Below are positions 16,853-24,811 of a DNA stretch of 64,000 bases, one piece after another. How positions within the stretch are numbered: position 1 is the stretch's first letter; each line of letters opens with the position of its first letter. The stretch comes from Leifsonia sp. 71-9 (GTDB lineage: Bacteria; Actinomycetota; Actinomycetes; Actinomycetales; Microbacteriaceae), in the NCBI RefSeq assembly GCF_001898805.1, contig NZ_MKVJ01000021.1:42548-106547 (forward strand), in the 5' to 3' direction. The notes below the pieces were generated by a model, which made no database searches, was not told where the DNA came from, and saw nothing but the letters and a program-made list of their open reading frames with translations. The translations under genes and the position numbers were made by a program.

Positions 16853-18724
16853 TCACGGCGTCACGATGTCGAACCCCGTGTCTCCCTGGTCGAGCACGCC
16901 GAGGAGGGCCTGGAGGGTGCCCTGGTCGCCGGCGAGCTCGATGCCGGGGCCGGTCAGGTCTCCTCCGGCGAGCTGGATGAGCCGCGGCTTCGTCAGGGTG
17001 AGGTGCACGTCGGCATCCGCGTCCGCGGGTTGTTTCGTGTAGATGAGCACGCCGTTGTGGAGCTCGAGCCGGTAGTTCGCGTCCAGGTCGGTGAGGGTGA
17101 TGTCGATGGCGAGCGTCAGGTCCCACGCCTTCGGGCCGTCGACGGAGAGGGAGAGGGAGTCGAAGAGCTGCTCCGGGGTCAGCTGGGCGACGATGGCCGG
17201 CGCGGCCGCGACCGTCGGCGTGCCGAAGTTGCCGTCGCGCAGCTCGGTCGCGCCGGAGAGGAAGAAGTTGCGCCAGGTGCCGTTCTCGGCTCCGTAGGCG
17301 AGCTGTTCGAGGGTGTCGGCGTAGAGCTCGCGGGCGGCCGCGTGGCCGGCGTCGGCGAAGACCGCGTGGTCGAGCAGGGTCGCCGCCCAGCGGAAGTCGG
17401 CGGCGTCGAAGGCAGTCTGCGCGAGCTCGACGACGCGGTCGACCCCGCCGAGCGCCTCCACGTACCGGGCGGCGAGCTCAGCCGGCGGGTGCGGCCAGAG
17501 CCGGGCCGGGTTGCCGTCGAACCAGCCCATGTAGCGCTGGTAGACCGCCTTCACGTTGTGGCTGACCGACCCGTAGTAGCCGTGCGCGTTCCACGCCTTC
17601 TCGAGCGCCGGCGGCAGCTGGAACATCTCGGCGATCTCCGGCCCGGTGAACCCCTTGTTCAGGAGGCGGAGGGTCTGGTCGTGCAGGTAGGCGTACAGGT
17701 CGCGCTGCGTCGCCAGGAACTCGACGATGCGGTCCGACCCCCAGGTCGGCCAGTGGTGGGAGGCGAACACGACGTCGCTGCGGTCGCCGAAGCTGCCGAT
17801 CGCCTCGGTGAGGTAGATCGACCAGATGTGCGGGTCGCGCACGAGCGCGCCACGCAGGGTGAGGAGGTTGTGGAGGGTGTGCGTCGCGTTCTCCGCCATG
17901 CACAGCGCCCGGAACCGCGGGAAGTAGAAGTGCATCTCCGCCGGCGCCTCCGTGCCCGGCGCCAGCTGGAACTCGATCTCGACGCCGTCCACCGTGAGGG
18001 TCTCGCCCGTCTCCGTGATGGACACCGTGGGCGGGATGACGCCGACCTCTCCGATCGAGGTCGTCTGGCCGAGACCCGCGCCGACCTGGCCCTGCGGCCC
18101 GCGGGCCAGCGCCGCCCCGTACATGTAGCCGGCCCGGCGGCTCATCGCGACGCCTGCGTACACGTTCTCCTCGACGGCGTGCCCGAGGAACCCCTCGGGG
18201 GCGATGATCTGCACCCTCCCCGCATCCACGTCCTCCACACTGGTCACCCCGAAGACGCCGCCGAAATGGTCGACGTGGCTGTGCGTGTAGATCACCGCGA
18301 CGACCAGGCGCTCGCCGCGGTGCGCACGGTAGAGCGCCAGCGAAGCGGCCGCCGTCTCCGTGGAGATCAGCGGGTCGATGACGATGACGCCGGTGTCGCC
18401 CTCGACGAACGTGATGTTCGACAGGTCGAAGCCGCGCACCTGGTAGATGCCCTCCACCACCTCGTAGAGCCCGTGCTTGGCGACGAGTCTGGATTGCCGC
18501 CACAGGCTCGGATTCACCGAGGCGGGTGCGTCACCGGTGAGGAAGTCGTAGCTGCTGAAGTCCCAGACCGTCCGTCCGTCGGCCCTCGTGATCGTCGGCG
18601 CCTCCACCGTCCCGAGGAACCCGCGATCGGCGTCCTCGAAGTCGGTCTCGTCGTCGAACGGCAACGTCTGCAGCAGCGCCGCGTTCGCCTTCCTGATCGC
18701 GTCGGTCGGCGGCTTCTGCTCCAT
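16853..18724 (-). CDS. Alkyl sulfatase (SdsA1/BDS1-type, MBL fold)
   Basis: A 623-residue protein with the three-part layout of SDS hydrolases: a metallo-beta-lactamase domain with the zinc motif THSHVDH (His148, His150, Asp152, His153), then an all-helical dimerisation domain (LWPHPPAELAARYVEALGG region), then a C-terminal SCP2-like domain (about residues 505-623). The family cleaves primary alkyl sulfates such as SDS into alcohol and sulfate. No signal peptide is visible, unlike secreted SdsA1. The ATG at 18724 has a weak GGGGA site; an in-frame GTG lies 15 bases upstream. An MFS gene follows upstream on the same strand. Confidence 0.92.
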   Translation of the reverse strand: MEQKPPTDAIRKANAALLQTLPFDDETDFEDADRGFLGTVEAPTITRADGRTVWDFSSYDFLTGDAPASVNPSLWRQSRLVAKHGLYEVVEGIYQVRGFDLSNITFVEGDTGVIVIDPLISTETAAASLALYRAHRGERLVVAVIYTHSHVDHFGGVFGVTSVEDVDAGRVQIIAPEGFLGHAVEENVYAGVAMSRRAGYMYGAALARGPQGQVGAGLGQTTSIGEVGVIPPTVSITETGETLTVDGVEIEFQLAPGTEAPAEMHFYFPRFRALCMAENATHTLHNLLTLRGALVRDPHIWSIYLTEAIGSFGDRSDVVFASHHWPTWGSDRIVEFLATQRDLYAYLHDQTLRLLNKGFTGPEIAEMFQLPPALEKAWNAHGYYGSVSHNVKAVYQRYMGWFDGNPARLWPHPPAELAARYVEALGGVDRVVELAQTAFDAADFRWAATLLDHAVFADAGHAAARELYADTLEQLAYGAENGTWRNFFLSGATELRDGNFGTPTVAAAPAIVAQLTPEQLFDSLSLSVDGPKAWDLTLAIDITLTDLDANYRLELHNGVLIYTKQPADADADVHLTLTKPRLIQLAGGDLTGPGIELAGDQGTLQALLGVLDQGDTGFDIVTP

Positions 18725-18789
18725 GGCGTCCCCATCCACTCGTCTGATGGGACCGACTCTGGACCTCGCGGGTCCGCCGCGGCAAGGGG

Positions 18790-20052
18790 TCACGCGACGG
18801 GGCGGTCGCGCCCGACCGAGGACAGCCGCGTCAGCGCCCGCACCCCCAGCGCCGATCCGAGGAAGACCGCGGCGAGGGCGATCCAGCCCGGCATGCCGTG
18901 GTCGAGGGCGGTCAGGGTGACGACCAGCGGCGCCAGCATGCTGCCGAGCGAGAAGCCCATCGCGAAGACCCCCTGGTAGGCGCCGGGGCGCGCTCGGTCG
19001 GCGAGTTCGAAGCTGAGGCTCCAGGTGCCCGCCGACGACAGGATCTCGGCGAACGTGTGGAGGAGCACGGCGGCGAGGAGGAGCGCCACGGCGAGCGGTG
19101 CGACGACCCCGGACGCCCCGCCGTACGCGACGCACGCCACCGCCATCAGCGCACCGGCCAGACCGGTCATGCTGCCGGCGCGGCGGAGGTCCTCTGACCC
19201 CCTCGACAGCGGGATCTGCAGCAGGATGACCCCCGCTGTGTTGACGATGAGCGCGATCGAGACGATGACGTGGGGCGCCCGCGTGTCCGAGACCACCCAG
19301 AGCGGGAGGGCGACCTCGGCCACGCCGAACTGCATCGCGAAGACGCCCGCCAGCAGCGTGAGCGCGAGGTAGCGGGGGTCGCGGAACGGCGACCGGCCCA
19401 GCGGCGCGGTCGGGTGCGAGACGGCGCCGACGGGGGAGGGCGCCCGGCCGTCGACGGAGCGCGGGAGGGCGAGCAGCGTCACCGCTCCGGCGAGCGTCGT
19501 GCATCCCGCGACGATGAAGGTGACGCGGTAGGCCGCGGGCGAGCCGATGAGCACGGGGATGCCGGCTGCGGCCGAGCCTGCGGCGATCCCGGCGTTCGCG
19601 ACGGTGCGCAGGACGGCGCGCGTCGCCGCCCGGGCCGGCCCCTCGAAGGCGCGGGCCACGATCGCCGAGCGCACCGCGTTGGAGGCGCGGTTCGCTCCGA
19701 TCGCGAGGGAGGCGATCGCCGCCACGACGACCACGGCCGGCGACCAGGTGAAGACGATGAGCGCGCATCCCTCGGCCGCCACCAGGACGACGAGCAGCAG
19801 GCGGGCCGAGACCCGGTCCGCCAGATGGCCCGCGACCACCGAGGTGAGCACGCCAACCCCGCTGGCGATGGTGAGGACGACGGCGACGGCGGCCGCCGAC
19901 AGCCCGGCGGCGAGGGTCAGGTACAGGATCGACAGCGTCAGGAAGACGCCGCGCCCGAGCGCGTTGACGAGGGCGGCGGACGCGAGGATCCGCAGCACCG
20001 GATCGCCGAGCGCGGTGAGGGCGGGAGGGCGGAGGCGAGGGAGGACGGGCAC
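18790..20052 (-). CDS. MFS transporter
   Basis: A 420-residue MFS protein with about 12 hydrophobic helices. Motif A is GHLADRVSARLLLV. The helix after it and the C-half suggest a MdtH-like efflux protein. It is divergent from the ArsR-type regulator at 20108, with 55 bases between them and an operator-like palindrome. It ends 65 bases before the alkyl sulfatase gene on the same strand, so the two may be one unit. The substrate is unknown. Confidence 0.9.
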   Translation of the reverse strand: MPVLPRLRPPALTALGDPVLRILASAALVNALGRGVFLTLSILYLTLAAGLSAAAVAVVLTIASGVGVLTSVVAGHLADRVSARLLLVVLVAAEGCALIVFTWSPAVVVVAAIASLAIGANRASNAVRSAIVARAFEGPARAATRAVLRTVANAGIAAGSAAAGIPVLIGSPAAYRVTFIVAGCTTLAGAVTLLALPRSVDGRAPSPVGAVSHPTAPLGRSPFRDPRYLALTLLAGVFAMQFGVAEVALPLWVVSDTRAPHVIVSIALIVNTAGVILLQIPLSRGSEDLRRAGSMTGLAGALMAVACVAYGGASGVVAPLAVALLLAAVLLHTFAEILSSAGTWSLSFELADRARPGAYQGVFAMGFSLGSMLAPLVVTLTALDHGMPGWIALAAVFLGSALGVRALTRLSSVGRDRPVA

Positions 20053-20088
20053 ACGTCCGTTATTCCAGCCGGGTCGCTGACGGCGAAC

Positions 20089-20108
20089 TGATGTAGCGTA
20101 TTACTTCA
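20089..20108. promoter_or_regulatory. Operator-like palindrome at the ArsR-type start
   Basis: TGATGTA-GCGTAT-TACTTCA is a 7-6-7 inverted repeat with one mismatch per arm. It ends on the A of the regulator's ATG, which suggests autoregulation and control of the divergent MFS gene. Confidence 0.6.
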
Positions 20109-21061
20109 TGCTGACGTACGAGCTCGACGAGGACGACGTCGGCGCGGTCCGCCTCGCGCTCTCGCCGCTCTGCGAGCTGGGCCTCTCGATCCGCGCGCTC
20201 ACGCGGCCGGAGCTCTACCCCCTCCAGCTGCCGTGGGTCCGGCTCACCGAGGACGCCCGGCGCGGTCTCGATCAGGATGCCCTGCTCGCGCTGGTGAACG
20301 ACGGCCTCTCCACCCCCGACTTCCTCAACCCGCGGCCGTCGTCCCCGCTCACGCGCATCGACGACGAGCTCGACGCCCTGCGCCGCCTCGACGCCGACCG
20401 CTTCCGCCGGCAGCTCCTCGAGGTGCACGGCGAGCTCCCCGTGCCGTTCCGCGGCGACCCTCGCCGGGCGATCGATCGCATGGTCGACGCGCTCGCCGAG
20501 TACTGGAGCGCCGCCTTCGCGCCCCACTGGCCACGGATGCGGCGCATCCTCGAGGCGGACATCGTGCATCGCGGCCGGGAGTTCGCCCGGGCCGGCCTCA
20601 CCGGCATGCTGAACGGCATCTCCCCGAACCTCCGCTTCGCAGATCGGGTGCTGTCGGTCACGCTGCACACCCGCATCCACCGGCACGAGGTGATCGGCGG
20701 CCACGGCCTGACGCTGGTCCCGACGATGTTCTCCCGCCGGGTCTCCGCCCCCATCGCGGCCGGCGAGCCCCCGATGATCCTCTACGCCGCCCGCGGCCAG
20801 GGCGTCATGTGGGAGGCGGGGGAGGCCGTCGACGACCGCGCCCTCGTCGCCCTGATCGGGCGCACCCGCACGACCCTGCTGCACGCGATCGCCGAGCCCG
20901 CCTCCTCGACCGAGCTCGCCGCGCGGTTCGGCGTCACCACGGCGGCGGTCAACCAGCACCTCCGCGCGTTGCGGGATGCGCGGCTGCTGACGTCGACGCG
21001 GTACGGACGGAGCGTGCTCTACTTCCGCACCGACCTCGGGAACGCCCTGCTCGGCGGCTGA
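20108..21061 (+). CDS. ArsR-type winged-helix regulator with DUF5937-like N-terminus
   Basis: A 317-residue regulator. The long N-terminal region (residues about 1-230) matches the actinobacterial DUF5937 type. The C-terminal winged helix (TELAARFGVTTAAVNQHLRALRDARLL, about 255-300) is of ArsR type. Such proteins usually sit next to an MFS exporter, as here. The palindrome at 20089-20108 is the probable shared operator. Confidence 0.85.
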   Translation: MLTYELDEDDVGAVRLALSPLCELGLSIRALTRPELYPLQLPWVRLTEDARRGLDQDALLALVNDGLSTPDFLNPRPSSPLTRIDDELDALRRLDADRFRRQLLEVHGELPVPFRGDPRRAIDRMVDALAEYWSAAFAPHWPRMRRILEADIVHRGREFARAGLTGMLNGISPNLRFADRVLSVTLHTRIHRHEVIGGHGLTLVPTMFSRRVSAPIAAGEPPMILYAARGQGVMWEAGEAVDDRALVALIGRTRTTLLHAIAEPASSTELAARFGVTTAAVNQHLRALRDARLLTSTRYGRSVLYFRTDLGNALLGG

Positions 21062-21122
21062 CGGTTCGGCGCTCCGACGCTCCTTCGCCCATCCGCCGCC
21101 CAGCCCTCAGGCGCTCACCCGC

Positions 21123-21617
21123 TCACCCGCCGGTCGGCACCTCGGGCTCCGGGCTGCCGACGACCGTCCCGATCGTCCAGGACCGGTGGTCCTGATCCCA
21201 GTACATCCACCAGCTGCACGACCCCGCGCGGGGGACGGTGTACGCCGGCTGACCGTCCGCGACGACGAGCACCGCCTGGGGGCCGTTGCTCTCGCTGAGG
21301 TTCGGATGGATGCCCGGGTCGTGCTGGCCAGCGCACAGGCCCATCACCTCGTCGACCTCGACCGCCGGCGAGCCGGGCACCATCCTGTCGACCGCCGCCC
21401 GGTCGCCCGCCTCCAGCGCCCGCAACAGGCCGGGCGCGAGCTGCGCGGCGCTGTCCTGCGGCGGCACCGACCCGCTCCTGGCCTGATCGGAGAAGTATCC
21501 CGAGGCCATCAGGTAGGCGAGATACCCGGCGCCGGCCAGCACGAGCACGGCGAGGCCGACCGTGATGGCGATCACGAGGCCGCGACCGGTGCCGCGCCGG
21601 GACGCCCGGGCGCTCAT
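21123..21617 (-). CDS. Single-pass membrane protein, hypothetical
   Basis: A 164-residue protein with one transmembrane helix near the N-terminus (VIAITVGLAVLVLAGAGYLAYLM) after a basic start (RASRRGTGRG), so the C-terminal part is probably extracytoplasmic. The exposed domain has two Cys (GLCAGQ and AGSCSWWMYW). No family recognised. Its ATG overlaps the AraC stop (ATGA at 21614-21617), so the two are coupled. Confidence 0.7.
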   Translation of the reverse strand: MSARASRRGTGRGLVIAITVGLAVLVLAGAGYLAYLMASGYFSDQARSGSVPPQDSAAQLAPGLLRALEAGDRAAVDRMVPGSPAVEVDEVMGLCAGQHDPGIHPNLSESNGPQAVLVVADGQPAYTVPRAGSCSWWMYWDQDHRSWTIGTVVGSPEPEVPTGG

Positions 21618-22597
21618 CGGCGCAGGGTGGTGGACGGGAGCTCGCCGAAGGCTCGATGGTACGCCGCCGCGAACCGGCCGAGGTGCACGAACCCCCACCG
21701 TGCGGCCACCTCGGTCACGCTCACCGAACCGGGCTCCGCCGTGGACAGGTCGTCGTGGACGCGCTCGAGCCGGAGGGTACGGAGATACGCCATCGGGGTG
21801 GTGTCGAGCGATCGGCGGAAGCCCTCCTGCAGACTCCGGACGCTCACGGAGACGACCGCCGCCAGCTCGGCGACGGTCCACGGATGCGCGGGGCTGTTCC
21901 GCAGCAGGTCCACCGCTCGCGAGACGGGTCCGCCTCCCGCTGCCGGGGTCGGGAGGGCCAGCCGGGTCGAGTAGTTGTGCGGCTGCGAGAACAGCAGGCT
22001 GTGCACCAGCACCTGCTCGAAGCGCTGCGCGGCCAGCGGGTGGGCCAGCGCCCCGTCGGCCTGGGCGGACGCGTGATCGATCATCCGGAGCGTCTGCATC
22101 ACGAGGCGACCGCCGGGGGTCGACAGGCTCAGCTCCGCCGAGAACTCGAGCGGGCCGGCGGCGCGGGAGCCGAGCAGGTGCTCGAGCTCGCGCTGCAGCC
22201 GCTCGCGCGGGATCATCAGCGCGAGCTGCGAGAACCCCTCGCCGCAATCGAGCTCGACCGGCCGCCCGGGCATGAAGACCGCGGCGGTCCTCGGGGTGCC
22301 GTACACCGGAGCGGACAGGGCGGCCCGCATCGTCGCGCGGCCGCCGACCGGGATGTCCACGTGGTAGTTCTCCGCCTCCGCGGTCCTGACGCGCACGGCC
22401 TCCCGGAACCGCATGAAGCCGCAGGTGGTCCGGCCCACGGTCACGGCGTTGAGCTTCAGGTCGATCACGCTCGCGGGCGCCGCGGAGGGGAAGTCGACCG
22501 GCAGGAACACGTCGGACAGCGCGTGCCTGGCCTGCTCGACGCCGCGACCCGCTGCGATGCGGCGGCTGCCGAACATCTCGTTCACGTCGGATCGCAT
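21614..22597 (-). CDS. AraC-family regulator
   Basis: A 327-residue regulator. The N-terminal half is an AraC-binding-like (cupin-type) sensor. The C-terminal about 100 residues hold two HTH motifs, with WTVAELAAVVSVSVRSLQEGFRR as the first and VTEVAARWGFVHLGRFAAAYHRAFGE as the second (the AraC signature). The effector is unknown. It forms a two-gene unit with the single-pass membrane protein. About 260 bases upstream lie two strong hairpins. Confidence 0.92.
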   Translation of the reverse strand: MRSDVNEMFGSRRIAAGRGVEQARHALSDVFLPVDFPSAAPASVIDLKLNAVTVGRTTCGFMRFREAVRVRTAEAENYHVDIPVGGRATMRAALSAPVYGTPRTAAVFMPGRPVELDCGEGFSQLALMIPRERLQRELEHLLGSRAAGPLEFSAELSLSTPGGRLVMQTLRMIDHASAQADGALAHPLAAQRFEQVLVHSLLFSQPHNYSTRLALPTPAAGGGPVSRAVDLLRNSPAHPWTVAELAAVVSVSVRSLQEGFRRSLDTTPMAYLRTLRLERVHDDLSTAEPGSVSVTEVAARWGFVHLGRFAAAYHRAFGELPSTTLRR

Positions 22598-22709
22598 GCC
22601 GCGATTGTATGCGTCGAATCCTGACGCCCCATGAGGCCCTCGCGTAGATCGGACAGCAATCCGCGCTGATCGGATATCGATGCCGGAGCGCCGTGCATAG
22701 CGTGAAACC

Positions 22710-22775
22710 GTCGCCGCCGCCCCGGGCGGCGACGATCGCCGGTGATCCTCCCCTTCGGGTGGGGAGGATCACCGG
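22710..22775. other. Tandem GC-rich hairpins between AraC and zinc-ribbon genes
   Basis: The first stem is GTCGCCGCC/GGCGGCGAC (22710-22718 with 22725-22733). The second is a perfect 15-bp stem with 7-nt loop (22739-22753 with 22761-22775, starting CCGGTGATCC). No T-run follows on either strand and no gene ends nearby, so they are not obvious terminators. They lie 86 bases before the rightward zinc-ribbon gene and could be leader RNA structure. Confidence 0.6.
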
Positions 22776-22860
22776 AACCCCTCCCGCCTGTGCACCCGCA
22801 GGCACCGAACCACCCCGAGGCGGCAGCGCATGCACCACAGAACCGCGTCCGAGACGTCCG

Positions 22861-23118
22861 ATGGATGAGTCGGATACGCCGAGGCGACCCCGTCGCTGCG
22901 CCCGCTGCGGCGCCCCGGTGCGGATGGTGGTCAACCCGTACTACGGCGTGGGGCTGGCGGTCCATCGTCAGCTGTTCAGCTGTACGCGGTGCGATCTCGT
23001 CGAGTTCGCCCCGCGCGGGCCGGACGAGGCGGCCGTCGACCGCGTGGAGCCGGTCCGCGTCGGGCCCTGGCGGCGACTGCGCTACAGGGTCGTGGGCCTG
23101 CTCCGGCCGAGCGGATGA
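22861..23118 (+). CDS. Small zinc-ribbon hypothetical protein
   Basis: An 85-residue protein with two CxxC knuckles (CARCGAPVRMVV, about residue 12, and CTRCDLVEF, about residue 40). They probably bind one zinc. The start at 22861 is the first ATG after the hairpins; a longer frame from a GTG at 22693 would run through the hairpins and is not convincing. It overlaps the next gene by ATGA. Function unknown. Confidence 0.55.
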   Translation: MDESDTPRRPRRCARCGAPVRMVVNPYYGVGLAVHRQLFSCTRCDLVEFAPRGPDEAAVDRVEPVRVGPWRRLRYRVVGLLRPSG

Positions 23119-23492
23119 TGCGCGAGCCGTCCGCCGTCGACCCGGGCGCCTGGATCGCCGCGGTGGGGCATGTCCTGGCGGGATCGGCCGCGCAACCGGT
23201 CCTCGCTGCGACGGGGATCGACCGGGTGACACTGCTCGCCGTCGCGAGGGCTGAAGCCTCCGGGGTGGGGGCGGACGGGGTCACTCGGCTGAGCCACGCG
23301 CAGCTCGCGGAGGCCGTGGGCGTGCCGCGCGCCGCCGTCCTTCGCGCGCGTCTCGCCCTGATCGAACTGGGGCTCGAGCACCTGGCGGCGGCTCCGGGCG
23401 CGCCCGGGACGGTCGACCGGGTGCTCCGCCATCCGTCGACGTGGCCGGCCGCCTCTGGTGAACTTGACCTTGTCCCACGGGACAAGGTCTAG
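23115..23492 (+). CDS. Small helix-turn-helix-like hypothetical protein
   Basis: A 125-residue protein whose middle resembles a winged helix (LSHAQLAEAVGVPRAAVLRARLALIELGL). It begins in the stop of the zinc-ribbon gene (ATGA at 23115), and its last codons overlap the MerR-type promoter. No named family recognised. Coupled translation suggests the two proteins act together. Confidence 0.6.
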   Translation: MMREPSAVDPGAWIAAVGHVLAGSAAQPVLAATGIDRVTLLAVARAEASGVGADGVTRLSHAQLAEAVGVPRAAVLRARLALIELGLEHLAAAPGAPGTVDRVLRHPSTWPAASGELDLVPRDKV

Positions 23493-23495
23493 CGT
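23464..23495 (+). promoter_or_regulatory. MerR-type promoter with 22-bp palindromic operator
   Basis: A -35-like TTGACC (23464) and a -10-like TAGCGT (23490) are separated by 20 bases, the long spacer typical of MerR-activated promoters. A perfect palindrome ACCTTGTCCC-AC-GGGACAAGGT (23467-23488) lies mostly within the spacer. The MerR gene starts 18 bases further on. The layout strongly implies autoregulation by that MerR protein. Confidence 0.85.
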
Positions 23496-23512
23496 TCTTC
23501 TGGGAGGTGCGG

Positions 23513-24454
23513 ATGCGGATCGGTGAACTGGCGCAGCGCGCCGGCGTCTCGACGAAGGCGGTGCGCTACTACGAGCGCCTCGGCCTGGTGCGGCCGGCGC
23601 GGGCGGCGAACGGTTATCGCGAGTACGACGACGGCCACCTGCGGGCGGTCGTGGAGATCCGCGAGCTCGCGTCGACGGGCATCACGGCCAGGAACACCGT
23701 CCCGTTCCTGGAGTGCCTCGAGCTCGGGCACGAGCACGGCGACGAGTGCGTGTCCTCGCTCGCCGCCTACCGCGACAGCATCGCCGAGATCGACCGCATC
23801 GTCGCCACCCTCCAGACACGCCGCGCGGAACTCGTCCGCAGGCTCGACGAGGGCGCGTCCCGGACCTTCCAGAAGGAGACCACGATGACCGACTACACCA
23901 CGCTGCCCACCGGACTGCCGGTCCCCGAGGACGACGGCGCGGCCGACCACCTCCCGGGCACACCAGCGCCCGCGCTCGCCTTCACCGCCACCGACGGCCG
24001 GGTCGTCGACCTCGCCCGGCTCGGCGGCGGCCGCACCGTGATCTACCTGTACCCGCTGACCGGGCGTCCGGGCGTCGACCTCCCCGACGGCTGGGATGCC
24101 ATCCCCGGCGCCCGCGGCTGCTCCACCGAGGCCTGCGACTTCCGCGACCACCACGACGAGCTCACGGCCGCCGGCGTGAGCGCCGTCTACGGGTTCTCCA
24201 GCCAGCCCACCGACTACCAGGCCGAGGTCGTCGACCGCCTGCGGCTCCCGTTCACGATGCTCTCCGACGAGGACTTCCGGCTCGGGGACGCGCTCGGCCT
24301 GCCGACGTTCGCGGCCGAGGGGCACGACCGCCTGTACGCGCGACTGACCCTCGTCATCCGCGACGGCGTCATCGAGCACGCCTTCTACCCGATCTTCCCA
24401 CCGAACACCCACGCCCAGCAGGTGCTCGCCTGGCTGCAGGAGAACCCGGCCTGA
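23513..24454 (+). CDS. MerR regulator fused to a BCP-type peroxiredoxin
   Basis: A 313-residue two-domain protein. Residues 1-70 are a MerR winged helix (MRIGELAQRAGVSTKAVRYYE), residues about 70-115 its dimerisation helix with a Cys/His cluster (Cys68, His73, His75, Cys79), and residues about 125-313 a thioredoxin-fold peroxiredoxin. The latter has Cys203 and Cys208 (GCSTEAC then DFRD), the spacing of BCP/PrxQ enzymes that reduce peroxides. No stop separates the two parts. Met125 has a perfect AAGGAG 6 bases upstream, so free peroxiredoxin may also be made. The fusion suggests a peroxide-sensing regulator; this is inference. The next gene overlaps by TGATG. Confidence 0.88.
   Translation: MRIGELAQRAGVSTKAVRYYERLGLVRPARAANGYREYDDGHLRAVVEIRELASTGITARNTVPFLECLELGHEHGDECVSSLAAYRDSIAEIDRIVATLQTRRAELVRRLDEGASRTFQKETTMTDYTTLPTGLPVPEDDGAADHLPGTPAPALAFTATDGRVVDLARLGGGRTVIYLYPLTGRPGVDLPDGWDAIPGARGCSTEACDFRDHHDELTAAGVSAVYGFSSQPTDYQAEVVDRLRLPFTMLSDEDFRLGDALGLPTFAAEGHDRLYARLTLVIRDGVIEHAFYPIFPPNTHAQQVLAWLQENPA
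23873..23887 (+). promoter_or_regulatory. Internal ribosome site for stand-alone peroxiredoxin
   Basis: AAGGAG (23873-23878) stands 6 bases before an in-frame ATG (23885), exactly where the peroxiredoxin domain begins (MTDYTTLPTGLP). A second, shorter product of 189 residues is therefore likely. Confidence 0.6.
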
Positions 24455-24789
24455 TGTTCACCTCCACCTTCATCTTCGAGGCCAAGCCGTACGACGACGA
24501 GTTCCACCGTCTCAACGACGAGATCGCCGCGCGCGCCCGGGCCATCCCGGGGTTCCTGGGAGAGGAGTCGTGGACCAACGACGACTCCGGCCTCCACTCC
24601 GAGGTGTACTACTGGGACAGCCGGGAGGCCCTCCAGCATCTCATCGGCATGGACACCCACCGCGAGGCCAAGCGCCTGCACGAACGCTGGATCGGCGCCT
24701 ACCGCATCGTGATCGGCGAAGTGATCGGCACCTACGGGCAGCCGGGGCTCGGTCTGGAGCACGTTCCGGCCGGGGGCGACGCGGCCTAG
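24454..24789 (+). CDS. Antibiotic biosynthesis monooxygenase-domain protein
   Basis: A 111-residue ABM-type ferredoxin-like protein (IPGFLGEESWTND, then VYYWDSREALQHLI...THREAKRLHERWIG). ABM proteins include quinone-type monooxygenases, heme-degrading enzymes and simple scavengers. Its start lies in the stop of the MerR-peroxiredoxin gene, so it belongs to the same redox operon. The substrate is unknown. Confidence 0.85.
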   Translation: MFTSTFIFEAKPYDDEFHRLNDEIAARARAIPGFLGEESWTNDDSGLHSEVYYWDSREALQHLIGMDTHREAKRLHERWIGAYRIVIGEVIGTYGQPGLGLEHVPAGGDAA

Positions 24790-24811
24790 ACGCGTCGAGG
24801 CCGGTGCGGAC

